Below, piece by piece: positions 27,755 through 37,395 of a stretch of 64,000 bases of DNA. A program made the position numbers and the translations under genes. The notes below the pieces were generated by a model, which was not told the origin of the DNA, ran no database searches, and saw nothing but the letters and a program-made list of their open reading frames with translations. The stretch lies in contig UQDP01000012.1 of NCBI GenBank assembly GCA_900539845.1, positions 6,347 through 70,346 on the forward strand, read 5' to 3'. Numbering within the stretch: the first letter of the stretch is position 1; every line of letters starts with the position of its first letter. The DNA comes from an uncultured Oscillospiraceae bacterium (GTDB lineage: Bacteria > Bacillota > Clostridia > Oscillospirales > Acutalibacteraceae).

Positions 27755-28177
27755 TTATACGCAGCCCTTTTTCAGGATGATATTTGCATACTTTTTTTCT
27801 TCGCCTGTTGCTATGATGGCGTAAGCTTTTTTTGCCCTTTCGTAATAGGCAAAACGCTCCTCAAATGAAATCTTGGCATCGGGCTCATATTTCTTTAGTA
27901 TCTCGGTATATTTATCCCATATGCTCGTATCAGTGGGATCACCATCGCATTTTTGCATCAGAACGAAATGATTGCTGTCGTACTGATCAAGAGGGAAGAG
28001 CCCTAAAATTGCGTCAAGCATATCGCAAGCGGATATACCGTCTGCCCTTATAAGGATATTGGCATTCGAGGCGGCGGGGAAATTGCCGTCTCCTATAACA
28101 ATCTCGTCTCCGTGCCCCATTTCACAAAGCACTTTCAGTAACTGAGGGGATATAATTTTGGGTATGTTTTTAAGCAT
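27755..28177 (-). CDS. fucU: L-fucose mutarotase FucU (RbsD/FucU family)
   Basis: A 140-aa decameric-type mutarotase that interconverts alpha- and beta-L-fucose. The catalytic histidine region MGHGDEIVIGDGNFPA is intact, and the C-terminal FAYYERAKKAYAIIATGE is typical of FucU and distinguishes it from RbsD. It is the last gene of a minus-strand run of nine genes containing GH29 and GH95 fucosidases, so free fucose is the expected substrate. Fucose isomerase, kinase and aldolase genes are not in this window. Confidence 0.9.
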   Translation of the reverse strand: MLKNIPKIISPQLLKVLCEMGHGDEIVIGDGNFPAASNANILIRADGISACDMLDAILGLFPLDQYDSNHFVLMQKCDGDPTDTSIWDKYTEILKKYEPDAKISFEERFAYYERAKKAYAIIATGEEKKYANIILKKGCV

Positions 28178-28195
28178 TTAGATCCTTCCTTTTAT

Positions 28196-29488
28196 TTATA
28201 TTTCTTTCAATTCATAAGCGGTCTTGCCGTCAAAAGTAAGTGTAATCATTCCGTTTACGGCGTTTATTTTTTTTATAAAAACAGCTCCGTTTTCTGTTAT
28301 TTTATAAAGACCGGCTCTTTTGCCGCCGAAGGAAAAGCTCTTTTCACAGGCGATTTCCGACCAAGCGTAATAGCTTCCTCTTTTCCAGTCCACGGGAATG
28401 CATAAAATGTTGTTTTCCTTTAATGATTTTCCGTTATAGGTTATGCTTTTATCACGCACCGCGGTTTTAATGCCGTCTGTAAATACAGCCGTGCGGTTTT
28501 TTCCTCTGCCGTTTATCTTCAAAATCTTATGAGCGTTAAGATAAAAGTAAGGTACGCTTCCCAAAGCAAACTCGCGTGTGAAACTCTCCTGCCAGTTCTT
28601 ATCCAGATTAAAGCTGTTTTCCCCCGAGGTGTTGCCGTAAAATAGATATTGCAGATCCTTGTCTTTTTGCAGATCTGTATTTAATTTGCCGCCGGCAAGT
28701 ATATTCGGTGGATATCTGAGATAATCTTTTTGAGTCATTACAAGATTCCACACTGCCGGGATATATCCAATAGTATCGCTTTCGCCGTAATGCAGCCGCA
28801 AGCCGTTATTGCGCTCTCTGTAAATAAATTCGCTCGTAACGTCAATTCCTCGACTGTTGAAGTATTCAATCATTTTGCGGCGGTAAAGCTTTTCTTCACG
28901 TATTGAAGTCCTTTTGCCTTTCCTTACAAAAAATGCGTCAATATGCACGGTGCCTGCATTTTCTATAGGCAGAAGCTCAAGCAATTTATCAACTCGTTTT
29001 CTGAAATATCCTGATTTATATTCCTCAGCAAAACGTACTTGATACGCGGTTCTGTCATTCCACATTCCAGTCTTTTTTATTTTACTAAAACAGTTTTTCA
29101 AAATCAAGTCATTTTCAAGATATTCATTCCAGAGCGGGCTGTTCGGGTACGCATCGGATAAGTTGATGTGATACGAAACTGTAGTGTTATATTTTTTCGC
29201 CTCATCAACAAGCCACAATAGGCTTTCAAGAGCGGTTTTGTCCTGCGGCCTTTTAGCAGCCTCGTTGACCTCGAAAAAAGCGGGATATTTATCATCATGT
29301 CCCTGATACTGCCACCCAACAAGGTATATGATTTTCGGTGCGCCGAGTGTAAGAGCATCGACTGTTTTAATCTTTTCAAGCGCCTGTTCAAAGGTGTTGT
29401 TAAGCTTGCAGCCGTCCTTGTTATCTGGTATGCCGATATCAAGCTTCATCATCATTGTTTTGCTGTAATCATAGTTGGATTTTCTCAT
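28196..29488 (-). CDS. Short GH101-like (endo-alpha-N-acetylgalactosaminidase-related) hydrolase
   Basis: A 430-aa protein without a signal peptide. Segments resemble the GH101 catalytic barrel: IIYLVGWQYQGHDDKYP (compare GYQNEGHDSGHPD in the pneumococcal enzyme), DEAKKYNTTVSYHINLSDAYP, then TVHIDAFF (candidate nucleophile Asp) and DVTSEF (candidate acid/base Glu), 36 residues apart. A small C-terminal beta domain follows. GH101 enzymes are usually over 1000 aa and exported; this one carries only the core and appears cytoplasmic. A paralogue lies at 37396-38739. The substrate is likely an alpha-GalNAc-linked O-glycan core; the exact activity is inferred. Confidence 0.7.
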   Translation of the reverse strand: MRKSNYDYSKTMMMKLDIGIPDNKDGCKLNNTFEQALEKIKTVDALTLGAPKIIYLVGWQYQGHDDKYPAFFEVNEAAKRPQDKTALESLLWLVDEAKKYNTTVSYHINLSDAYPNSPLWNEYLENDLILKNCFSKIKKTGMWNDRTAYQVRFAEEYKSGYFRKRVDKLLELLPIENAGTVHIDAFFVRKGKRTSIREEKLYRRKMIEYFNSRGIDVTSEFIYRERNNGLRLHYGESDTIGYIPAVWNLVMTQKDYLRYPPNILAGGKLNTDLQKDKDLQYLFYGNTSGENSFNLDKNWQESFTREFALGSVPYFYLNAHKILKINGRGKNRTAVFTDGIKTAVRDKSITYNGKSLKENNILCIPVDWKRGSYYAWSEIACEKSFSFGGKRAGLYKITENGAVFIKKINAVNGMITLTFDGKTAYELKEI

Positions 29489-29512
29489 TTACTTTTCCTT
29501 TAATACACGGAA

Positions 29513-30556
29513 TTATTCGGTATACTGTTTGTTAATACCGAGTTCCTTTGCAACATACATAAGGTTTTGAATGTCGCCGTCAACAAGCTTGCCGGTTTTG
29601 TCCGGCGGCAGGTTTATGACCATAATGTTTCCCGTTTTTTCAAGAATTCGGTAATTTCTTATGATCTCCTCGGCGTCCGTAAGCGGCTTTTTCTCATATG
29701 TATCGGAATAAAACCAGCTGAATTCTTTTCTTGAGCAGATCGTCTGCTCGAAAGGCAGATAATATTCTTTGCCGTTAAAAGTATAGATTTTCGGGTCATC
29801 CTCGCGGCACATATTCGGATCCCACAGCCTGAAATCGGACGGGAACATGCGAAGCGGATCTCGGTCGCGGTAATTCTTCGGTTCATACCTTTTTTTAGGC
29901 ATACCTTTTCTTTCGCTGTATTTTCCGACGGTGTGATTTACACCGATCTGGCACATTGGCTGCATCGTTTTAACAAGGCTGTATAATCTGTCAAGCTGCC
30001 AGGCGCGGCAGGGTTTATCCCATGCGCCGTCAAACCAAAGCTCCACAACTTCGCCGTATCTGCCGTCCATAAGTTCGGTCAAATGCTTTTCCATGTACCG
30101 AACATAAGCCTCGTCGTCTTTATAGCATTTTTCGTGGCGGTCCCACAGCGAATAATACAGCCCCAATTTTACGCCGTATTTTTTGCAGGCTTCCGATACA
30201 GCTTTCACCACATCGGTCTTATTGGGCGAATAATTTACGGAATAAGTTGTTGTATGCGTGTCCCACAGGCAGAAACCGTCGTGGTGCTTTGTGATGAGTA
30301 TAACATAATTCATCCCAGCCTCATAAGCGGTCTTTACCCAACTGTCTGCGTCTATAGCAGACGGGCGGTAGCTTTCAATCGGCAGTTTGCCGTCCGACCA
30401 TTCGGTGTTATTGAAAGTGTTAATGCCGAAATGCAGAAACATTCCGAATTTTCTGTTCATCTGCGCAAGCTGCCCTTCGTTAGGTTTTAAAGAGGGCTGC
30501 TGCATAATGGGGTATTGCATAAATGGATATGGCGGTAACTTTTTTCTAAAAAACAT
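29513..30556 (-). CDS. Alpha-L-fucosidase, GH29
   Basis: Retaining exo-fucosidase of 347 aa, the catalytic barrel only, without a signal peptide or C-terminal carbohydrate-binding domain. GH29 motifs are GMFLHFGINTFNNTEW, VILITKHHDGFCLWDT, GLYYSLWDRH and the nucleophile in VVELWFDGAW. Its HHDGF and FDGAW motifs are intact, so it should be active. It is one of four GH29 genes in the locus and resembles most the one at 36016-37353. Linkage preference (alpha-1,3/4 or alpha-1,2/6) is unknown. Confidence 0.93.
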   Translation of the reverse strand: MFFRKKLPPYPFMQYPIMQQPSLKPNEGQLAQMNRKFGMFLHFGINTFNNTEWSDGKLPIESYRPSAIDADSWVKTAYEAGMNYVILITKHHDGFCLWDTHTTTYSVNYSPNKTDVVKAVSEACKKYGVKLGLYYSLWDRHEKCYKDDEAYVRYMEKHLTELMDGRYGEVVELWFDGAWDKPCRAWQLDRLYSLVKTMQPMCQIGVNHTVGKYSERKGMPKKRYEPKNYRDRDPLRMFPSDFRLWDPNMCREDDPKIYTFNGKEYYLPFEQTICSRKEFSWFYSDTYEKKPLTDAEEIIRNYRILEKTGNIMVINLPPDKTGKLVDGDIQNLMYVAKELGINKQYTE

Positions 30557-30624
30557 TTTAGCTCCTGATTAAACTTTAATCATTGTTTCATAAACCTGTT
30601 GCCTTATTCTTGTGTAAGGTTTTG

Positions 30625-31986
30625 TCAGTTCTCCATATTGGGTTTGCCGCCGAGGCGAATTTTAATGATTGTGTCATAAGTTCCGGGCTTTCTTCCGAAA
30701 ACTGTAACGCGCAGTTTGCCGCCCTTTGCTTTCAGGCTGACTTTTTCACCCGTCAGGCAGGAGAACGCTTTCAGCGCGTTGTTTTTGAACGGCAGTGTAA
30801 AGGTTGTGACAGGCGCACTGCTAAGAATGTGCAGATAAACATGGTTTCCTTTAAAGCAGGAGGCATATTTTTTTGTGGGCTTCCATATTCCGCCGCGTGT
30901 TGCAAAAATGCTTTCGCCGTATTTTCTGAGCCAGCTGCCGATCTCCTTGATCTGCTGCGCTTCATTACCTGCAATACTTCCGTCCGGCTTGCAGCCTATG
31001 CTTAAAAGATAGTTTCCGTCTCCGCCGGCACAGTTCACAAGCTGCGCGATTATTTTTTTAGTGCTTTTTGTTTTATTTGGTGAATATGCCCAGTATTTGC
31101 CGAGCGGCATACAGGTCTCCCACATTCTTGTGTTCTGGAAAAATCCTGTGTGTCCCTCCGGCGTGTCATAATCGCCGGGCAGTCCTGCTCGGTTATTGAT
31201 AATGATATGCGGCTGAAGTTCACGTATCATTTTTTCAAGCTCTTCGGAATGCCACATTTCCTTTGTGAACATTCCGTTGTTATATTCCGCATCCCACCAC
31301 AGCAGGTCGATTCTGCCGTAATTCGTCATAAGCTCGCGCACGGTGTTGAACATGTATTCCAGATAGCGCTTGTGTTTTTCCGTCATATACCACTGTTTGC
31401 CGTCTTTCATCCTAAAATACGGAGGCTTGCTTATCGCCTCGGCGTCATTTACGGGAACAGGCTCATAATCCGGGTGCGTCCAGTCTCGTTTGGAATAATA
31501 GATTCCGATCTTCAGTCCGGCTTCACGGAATGCATCTATAAGCTCTTTTAGGTAATCTCTGCCGAACGGTGAATTTGTGATCTTGTAATCGGAATATGCC
31601 GTGTTCCACATATGAAAACCGTCATGATGCTTGGCTATTATCACAACATATTTAAAGCCGCCCTTTTTCGCAATGTCTGCCCATTCCTTGGCGTTGAATT
31701 TCTCAAAGGATAACTGTTTTGCCCAGCCGTCGTATTCCTCATCGGAAACCACGCTTCCCTGGGAGGGATCAGGCAGCTTGTGCGTTGTTCTGGACCAGCT
31801 GATATCGACCATTCCGATTGCAGAGATGCCGACGTGCAGAAAAAGACCGTATTTCGCCTGGCGAAACCATTTTGTGTTCTGCTCGCTCGCGAACGGATAT
31901 CTGCTCCATTCTTCGTCAGGAAAATATGTGAATTCCGCTCCCTGCTTTGATTTGTTAACTTCACTTTGTTTTAATGAATAGCCCAT
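30625..31986 (-). CDS. Alpha-L-fucosidase, GH29
   Basis: A 453-aa GH29 enzyme without a signal peptide. Motifs are KYGLFLHVGISAIGMVDISW, YVVIIAKHHDGFHMWNT, GIYYSKRDWTHPDYEP and the nucleophile Asp in IDLLWWDAEY. A C-terminal beta-sandwich of about 90 residues (FTLPFKNNALKAFSCLTGE) is retained. The WTHPDYEP version of the loop and WWD nucleophile context place it in a different GH29 subgroup from its two neighbours, so linkage preference probably differs. Confidence 0.9.
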   Translation of the reverse strand: MGYSLKQSEVNKSKQGAEFTYFPDEEWSRYPFASEQNTKWFRQAKYGLFLHVGISAIGMVDISWSRTTHKLPDPSQGSVVSDEEYDGWAKQLSFEKFNAKEWADIAKKGGFKYVVIIAKHHDGFHMWNTAYSDYKITNSPFGRDYLKELIDAFREAGLKIGIYYSKRDWTHPDYEPVPVNDAEAISKPPYFRMKDGKQWYMTEKHKRYLEYMFNTVRELMTNYGRIDLLWWDAEYNNGMFTKEMWHSEELEKMIRELQPHIIINNRAGLPGDYDTPEGHTGFFQNTRMWETCMPLGKYWAYSPNKTKSTKKIIAQLVNCAGGDGNYLLSIGCKPDGSIAGNEAQQIKEIGSWLRKYGESIFATRGGIWKPTKKYASCFKGNHVYLHILSSAPVTTFTLPFKNNALKAFSCLTGEKVSLKAKGGKLRVTVFGRKPGTYDTIIKIRLGGKPNMEN

Positions 31987-31997
31987 ATTTTAACTCC

Positions 31998-33742
31998 TTA
32001 TTTTTTGCTTACGAAGATCCAAGCGCAATCAAATTTTCTAAGATACAAGCTGACTGTGCCGTTTTTTACCGCCAGGGTCTTGTAATTATACATATCGGTT
32101 GCGGAATATCCGTCGGGCACGGGAATACTGTATTTTTTTAGAAATCTGCTGCGGTTAAAAATGAAGTATTCGACCCCGTTCTCCGATTCCGTTTTACCGA
32201 TTTCAAGGCTGTCATCAAATCGAGCCGCGGTATAATCGGTATCAAGTATTCTTTGCAGACGGTCGAGTTCCGTTTTTCCGTATTTGTTCACATAGTCGCC
32301 GGAGAGCACGATCCCGCCGCTTGCGCGAATATAAATGTTGTTCAGTTTGTAAAACGTTTTACGGATATGGCTTTTATGTGTTATACCCGCCGGATCCATT
32401 ACCGGTGAAACGGTGTTTGACATAATCAGGCAGTCCGGGTCATTGATCCAAAGCGTTTTGTGCATCCAATTGCGGTTGAAGCACTGTTCGCTGAGGCTTG
32501 CCATATGCTTTACTTTTCTGATCACATCGTTCGTTACACGCATTGCGGTCACCGCACCGAGTGACGGCCACATCGGCGCGTTGCACCCCAGAATAAAAGC
32601 ATTGTTGTCCGTGGCTGAAAAAACTGCGTCCATTCCGAGCCTGTAAGCCTCAACCGCCGTCTTGCTCTTATCATAACGAACTCCGAACGGAAGCGCGCCC
32701 CAAACATTTGCGTCAAGTTTAAAATAACGTACGCCCCAGTTGATATATATTTCGCGCACAACATCGTAAATATACTGCTGTGCAGCGGGATTTGTTCCGT
32801 CCAGCATATACCATGGACCGTCGCGCCAGCCGCCGAAGCTGACGTCACCTGAGCAAAGCGGTTTGCCGTTTTCGCCTTTGATAAAATAATCGGGGTGTTC
32901 TTTAAGCAGCCGGCTCTTTGGCGAAGCGATAAAAGGTGCGAGCCAAATGGCAGGTTCAAAGCCTGCATTCCTGATATCGTTGCAGATATCTTTCATCGGG
33001 CGTTCGAATTTATCGCTTGTTTCAAGCCAGTCGCCCATAAAAGGCTGAAAGCCGTCGTCGATCTGTATGTATTTGAGTTCGGGTGCTTTATCCCTAATAA
33101 CATTCAGATTGTCAAAGATATCCTGTTCGGATATGTCAGGCCCTATGCAATACCAAGAGCACCAGCCCGAAGGCAATTCAAAGTATTTTTTAGGAGGATG
33201 GTTTTCGGATATGATGTTTGCAAATTTTTTTAAGATCTTATTTTTTTCGCCTTTTAAGATCACCATTTTCTCAAGGTATATTTTTTCATCAGCCGAGAAT
33301 TCGATATCTTCAAGGCACTGCACGATCTGTATATGTGTTTTGTTTATACGTATCTCCGTTCTGAAACGATTGCCGCTTGACGCGCCGATCAGAAGCGTTT
33401 CGCTTCCTGAGCCGAGCAGAGCATAATTATATACCGTTTTGAATCCGGCTGTCTGCGGCATTTTGTAGTGACTCTTATCCGTGTAGCCGGTTATAGTACC
33501 GAAACGACCAACGGTTCCGCTGTATTGTGAAAGCATCTGGTAGCCGTCGCCGTAAAATTTAGTATCGTGTGAGAAATTGTGAACTCCGTTAAATAAAACC
33601 GCTTCTTTCAGCTTTGCGTTTTTCTTCAAAGAGAACCAGATAGAATATTCTGAATTTTTTTTGAAACTTTTAAATCGCAGGGAATATTTTTGCCGTTTGC
33701 GTCTATTAAATAAGGTGCATTAAAATGGATTGAGTTCTTCAT
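31998..33742 (-). pseudogene. GH36-type alpha-galactosidase/alpha-GalNAcase with a frameshift at an A8 tract
   Basis: The conserved part (from 33629 down) carries PSGWCSWYCIGPDISEQD, KYIQIDDGFQPFMGDW, the GH36 nucleophile motif GVRYFKLDANVW and the acid/base region MRVTNDV. The true start is the ATG at 33742, directly after the stop of the GH89 gene (TAAATG) with GGGGA upstream. That frame gives 28 residues up to ...DLKVSK and then runs to a TGA. It reaches the main frame only if the A8 tract (33655-33662) had nine As, giving ...KKNSEYSIWFSLKKNAK. It may be a real mutation, a homopolymer sequencing error, or transcriptional slippage. Initiation at the internal TTG at 33629 would lose the N-terminus. 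Confidence 0.78.
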
Positions 33743-35863
33743 TTACAGTCCCCACTTTTCGGCGTATTTTTTTACGCAGCCGATAACATCCGAATTTTTC
33801 GGTTCGGGATACTCTTTATAATCCTTCAGCCATGACAACTCGAATTTGTTCAGCTTTTTTCCGAAAGGGTATGATTTGTACCAGAATCTGCCGATGTAGC
33901 CGTCGCCGTTTATAATGAAAAGTATCTTTTTATTTTTTAAACAATACAGCACTTTGTTGTAAAACATCTTCCAGCGTTTATAATAATATTCCTTTATCAG
34001 TCCGCTCCATTCGCGCCAAGCATAGTCGTAAAGCGACCAGGTAGTGGAACGGATATCTCCCCAGGAAGTCAGCAGGGTGCGCGCGTTGATATCAAAATAT
34101 CGCTTTTCTTTCTCATCGGTTGCCAAATTGTGGCAGTCGTTTATCCAGCGTGAAAAGCAAAATTCTTTTCTGTGAGATAAAAGGGTGTCCATATCTGCAA
34201 GCAGAGATAGCTGCTTTTTTGCGATTTCTTCAACTGCTGAAATATTTTTCTTTTTGTAAGCGTCGGCAAATTTGATCTGCTCCTTGTGAAACCGATTGCT
34301 CATTGCCTGTCTCGTCAGATCACACAGATCATACTGATATCCGTCCGATTCTTTGAAATCTTCGCTGACGGATAAGTACAGCTCAACTGCTTTTTCAAAT
34401 TTATCTGTATCATAATAAAGTTTGTTCTTGCAGCAGGGTCCGGCTTGCGTCGGTATCATCTGCGGGCGGGATGCAACAACGGAGCCGACCGCGTTTTCCT
34501 CATAACCGTCACTGCGGTAGCAGGTCTCTAGCAATATTTCCCATGCTTTTCGGAGCGTTTTATCAAATTTTCCGTAGCGGCGCAGAATATATTTATCCAG
34601 CCATTTATCCAGATCAATCGCCTGTGCTGTTGTCAGCAGTTCAAACTGAAGGTCGTAGACCACGGGGTTTTGTTCTATTCCCTCCATAAACATGCCGCTT
34701 CCCACAACGTTTGCTCCGCCGTTTTTCAGTTTAAGGTATGCGTTTTCGCTGTGCTTTTTGAGCTTGCCCTGCATGGAGTTCTTTCCGCCGAAATCGTGGA
34801 GCATACCCGAAACAACGGGATATCCCCAGCAGTTATCGTTTTGCGGTGTTTTTTCGCTGTTCAGATCCAATATAAGCAGGCGGTTCTTCGGAACGGCTTT
34901 CACAATATGCTTGCGCATCGTCCAAGCCTGCATGACCCAGACGGATTCGCTGTCAAAATTCTCATAAAGCCGGTTTATGGCTTTTCCGACATCGTTCAGG
35001 TATGCCCTGCTGGATTTAGGCGGCGTTCCCTCATGAAACGGGTCGCAGGCAATAAAATGATGATTTCCGAGCAGCTCGTTCATTTTATTCAGATATACCG
35101 TGCCGAACTCAAAGAACAGGGGCTCAAGCGGATCTAGCTGTGCCGTTTTCGGATAGCGGCACCAGCCGTTTTGCATCAGTATTTTGGCTTTGGGATATTT
35201 TTTTCTGAGCAGCACGGGCACATGACCTGAAAATCCCTGCTGTATGGGATACATGCCGAATTCAAGATAACGCTGCAGGATTTTTCGTCCGAGCTCAAGA
35301 CGCTCATATACATATTTTTCATTCTCCGGCGGCAGATAACCTTCAATATTGGTCATAAGCTGCCAAGCCCAGAAAGCGGGGCCGGAAATAAAATCAAGCG
35401 CTTCCTTTTTTGTAAAGCCGAACTGTAACAGCGTTTCATACCACACCGCTTCGGTGCCTACAACGGCAAGGGGCATATTTATGCCGTTCATTGCCATAAA
35501 GTCGATCTCTTTTTCCCAGCGATCAAAATCCCACCAGCACATGGAATAATCAAGTGTGCAGTAATTCATATATACTCTGTATTTCTGCTCTATCTCTTTA
35601 TGGAACTCCCCGTCAAACATAACCAGGCTGCTGATATGTATCTCCTGATTCGCGCACCAGGAGAGCTGCACGTTGCAGTATTCTTTTAAATAGCAGTAGA
35701 TGCCGTGAAAAGCGGAAATATAGTTGTTGGCTTTCACATGAATCTTTCCGTTTTGCGCGGTTATGCTGAAGAAATCCTTGTCTCTCTCTTCGAATTTTAC
35801 TGTGAAAGAATCTTTAAAATCGGGTATATTCCTTTGCAAAAATCCTGAAACCGTTTTGTCCAT
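33743..35863 (-). CDS. Alpha-N-acetylglucosaminidase, GH89 (NAGLU family)
   Basis: A 706-aa exo-enzyme that removes terminal alpha-GlcNAc, for example GlcNAc-alpha-1,4-Gal on gastric mucin. Family segments seen are YRVYMNYCTLDYSMCWWDFD, RWEKEIDFMAMNGINMPLAV, the acidic DPFHEGTPP and the MEGIEQNPVVYDL motif containing a catalytic glutamate. No signal peptide, while clostridial GH89 enzymes are usually secreted multi-domain proteins. It has AGGAG before the ATG and a promoter at 35914-35942. It is translationally linked to the GH36 gene. Confidence 0.95.
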   Translation of the reverse strand: MDKTVSGFLQRNIPDFKDSFTVKFEERDKDFFSITAQNGKIHVKANNYISAFHGIYCYLKEYCNVQLSWCANQEIHISSLVMFDGEFHKEIEQKYRVYMNYCTLDYSMCWWDFDRWEKEIDFMAMNGINMPLAVVGTEAVWYETLLQFGFTKKEALDFISGPAFWAWQLMTNIEGYLPPENEKYVYERLELGRKILQRYLEFGMYPIQQGFSGHVPVLLRKKYPKAKILMQNGWCRYPKTAQLDPLEPLFFEFGTVYLNKMNELLGNHHFIACDPFHEGTPPKSSRAYLNDVGKAINRLYENFDSESVWVMQAWTMRKHIVKAVPKNRLLILDLNSEKTPQNDNCWGYPVVSGMLHDFGGKNSMQGKLKKHSENAYLKLKNGGANVVGSGMFMEGIEQNPVVYDLQFELLTTAQAIDLDKWLDKYILRRYGKFDKTLRKAWEILLETCYRSDGYEENAVGSVVASRPQMIPTQAGPCCKNKLYYDTDKFEKAVELYLSVSEDFKESDGYQYDLCDLTRQAMSNRFHKEQIKFADAYKKKNISAVEEIAKKQLSLLADMDTLLSHRKEFCFSRWINDCHNLATDEKEKRYFDINARTLLTSWGDIRSTTWSLYDYAWREWSGLIKEYYYKRWKMFYNKVLYCLKNKKILFIINGDGYIGRFWYKSYPFGKKLNKFELSWLKDYKEYPEPKNSDVIGCVKKYAEKWGL

Positions 35864-35913
35864 AAAAGACTCCTGAATTATGATTTAGTAATTGTGTTTT
35901 CGCTTTTGGCTTT

Positions 35914-35942
35914 ATTATAAAACCGTTTTCTGCGTATTACAA
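35914..35942 (-). promoter_or_regulatory. Internal promoter before GH89
   Basis: TTGTAA (35937-35942) and a perfect TATAAT (35914-35919) with a 17-bp spacer on the minus strand, 50 bp before the GH89 start. It lies in the only gap above 100 bp inside the minus-strand gene run and may drive the distal half on its own. Confidence 0.6.
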
Positions 35943-36015
35943 GCTTTACTCTTTGCTTTATTGTATTTTCAGATCCGAGCATTGCGCGCCGCCGGAAAGA
36001 CGCAAGTCAAGCTTT

Positions 36016-37353
36016 TCAGAAAATCGAAATGTTTTTTATATGCGGTTCTTTTCTGCATTTTTGAATATGTATTTTGATCTCGCTGCAATCTGCAACGGGC
36101 TTTTTTAATATGCAGATCTTTTTAAATCCTATTGCCGTTCCATTATAAATATTTTTTCCGTTTGCTGTGATAAAGAATTCCTCAATCCGCTGACTTTTTG
36201 TTATATCCTCTGATAAGACGATCGTTTTGATTTTTTTAGGTTTTATTTTTACGGTAACGGTGTCCGATCCTTTCCGTATAGACAATATTTCGGCTTTTTC
36301 TGAAAATCTTTTTTCGATCTTTGTTTTTGTCTTTTTCAGTTTGTCTATAAATTTTTCGGGCAGTTCCCCTTTATCGTTCGGCGGAACGTTTAAAAGCAGA
36401 GTTGCGTTCCCGCCAACGGAATTGTAATAACATTTTTCAAGATTTTTTACACTTCTTGTGAAAAATATCTCAAAAAACGGTCTCCAGAACCACCCGAAAT
36501 AGGTTATGGGGATGTTCATTTCGGCAGGATACCAGCACAGCTCTTCACCGAGAAGCTGCTTCCTTTCGCCGATCGTATTGTCCGTGAAGCTAGGTGCCTT
36601 GAGCATTACCGTTGCGCCTTCTTTTTGCTGAGATATCTCTGCTATTTTTAAGCTGTCCTGTAATTTTTTGGACACAACGCTGAATTCGGATCTCCTTGCT
36701 CTGCCGTATTCATTGCCTATCCAGCGTATGTCCGGGCCGCAGTTCGTTATCACTGCCTGCGGTTGGAGAGTGCGTATTATTTTGAAATAACGTTCCCAGT
36801 CGTAGTGCTGCTTTTTGCCGTTTTTGCCCTCGCCGCAGGCGCCGTCAAACCAAAAACAGAATATTTCTCCGTAATTTGTGCACAGTTCTGTTAATTGATT
36901 ACAGAAAAAATCGTTATAAAGTTCCGTACCGTAAGTCTTTTCATGTCTGTCCCACGGGGAAAGGTAAATACCGAATTTAAGACCGTATTTTTTACAGGAT
37001 TCTGCCAGTTGTTTTACCAGATCGCCCTTGCCGTTTCTGTATCCTGTTGCGGCTATCGTGTAATCTGTATATGCGCTGGGGAACAGGCAGAATCCGTCAT
37101 GATGCTTTGCTGTAAAAATGATACCCGTGCTGCCGGTGCTCTTAAGTTTTTCCGCCCATGTATCGGTGTCTATGTCGTTCAGGCGGAAAACCCGGGGATC
37201 TACATTGCCGCTGCCCCATTCTTTTTTTGTGAAGGTGTTCAGCCCAAAATGAATGAAATTATAGTAACCGAGCTTTTGGAAATCGATCTGTCTTCTGCTT
37301 GGTATAACGGATGTTATTTTATCTAGAAAAATTTGGTCATTCAAAGTATCCAT
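36016..37353 (-). CDS. Alpha-L-fucosidase, GH29
   Basis: A 445-aa GH29 protein without a signal peptide. Motifs: YYNFIHFGLNTFTKKEWGSG, GIIFTAKHHDGFCLFPSAYT, GIYLSPWDRHEKTYG and nucleophile FCFWFDGACGEG. It closely resembles the 347-aa enzyme at 29513-30556 but keeps about 100 C-terminal residues forming a beta domain. It follows the GH101-like gene with a 42-bp gap. Probably alpha-1,3/1,4- or alpha-1,2-fucose specific; this cannot be decided here. Confidence 0.93.
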   Translation of the reverse strand: MDTLNDQIFLDKITSVIPSRRQIDFQKLGYYNFIHFGLNTFTKKEWGSGNVDPRVFRLNDIDTDTWAEKLKSTGSTGIIFTAKHHDGFCLFPSAYTDYTIAATGYRNGKGDLVKQLAESCKKYGLKFGIYLSPWDRHEKTYGTELYNDFFCNQLTELCTNYGEIFCFWFDGACGEGKNGKKQHYDWERYFKIIRTLQPQAVITNCGPDIRWIGNEYGRARRSEFSVVSKKLQDSLKIAEISQQKEGATVMLKAPSFTDNTIGERKQLLGEELCWYPAEMNIPITYFGWFWRPFFEIFFTRSVKNLEKCYYNSVGGNATLLLNVPPNDKGELPEKFIDKLKKTKTKIEKRFSEKAEILSIRKGSDTVTVKIKPKKIKTIVLSEDITKSQRIEEFFITANGKNIYNGTAIGFKKICILKKPVADCSEIKIHIQKCRKEPHIKNISIF

Positions 37354-37395
37354 AGTTTCTGACTTTCCTGTTATTTAGGGGATTTTTGCCTTGTA

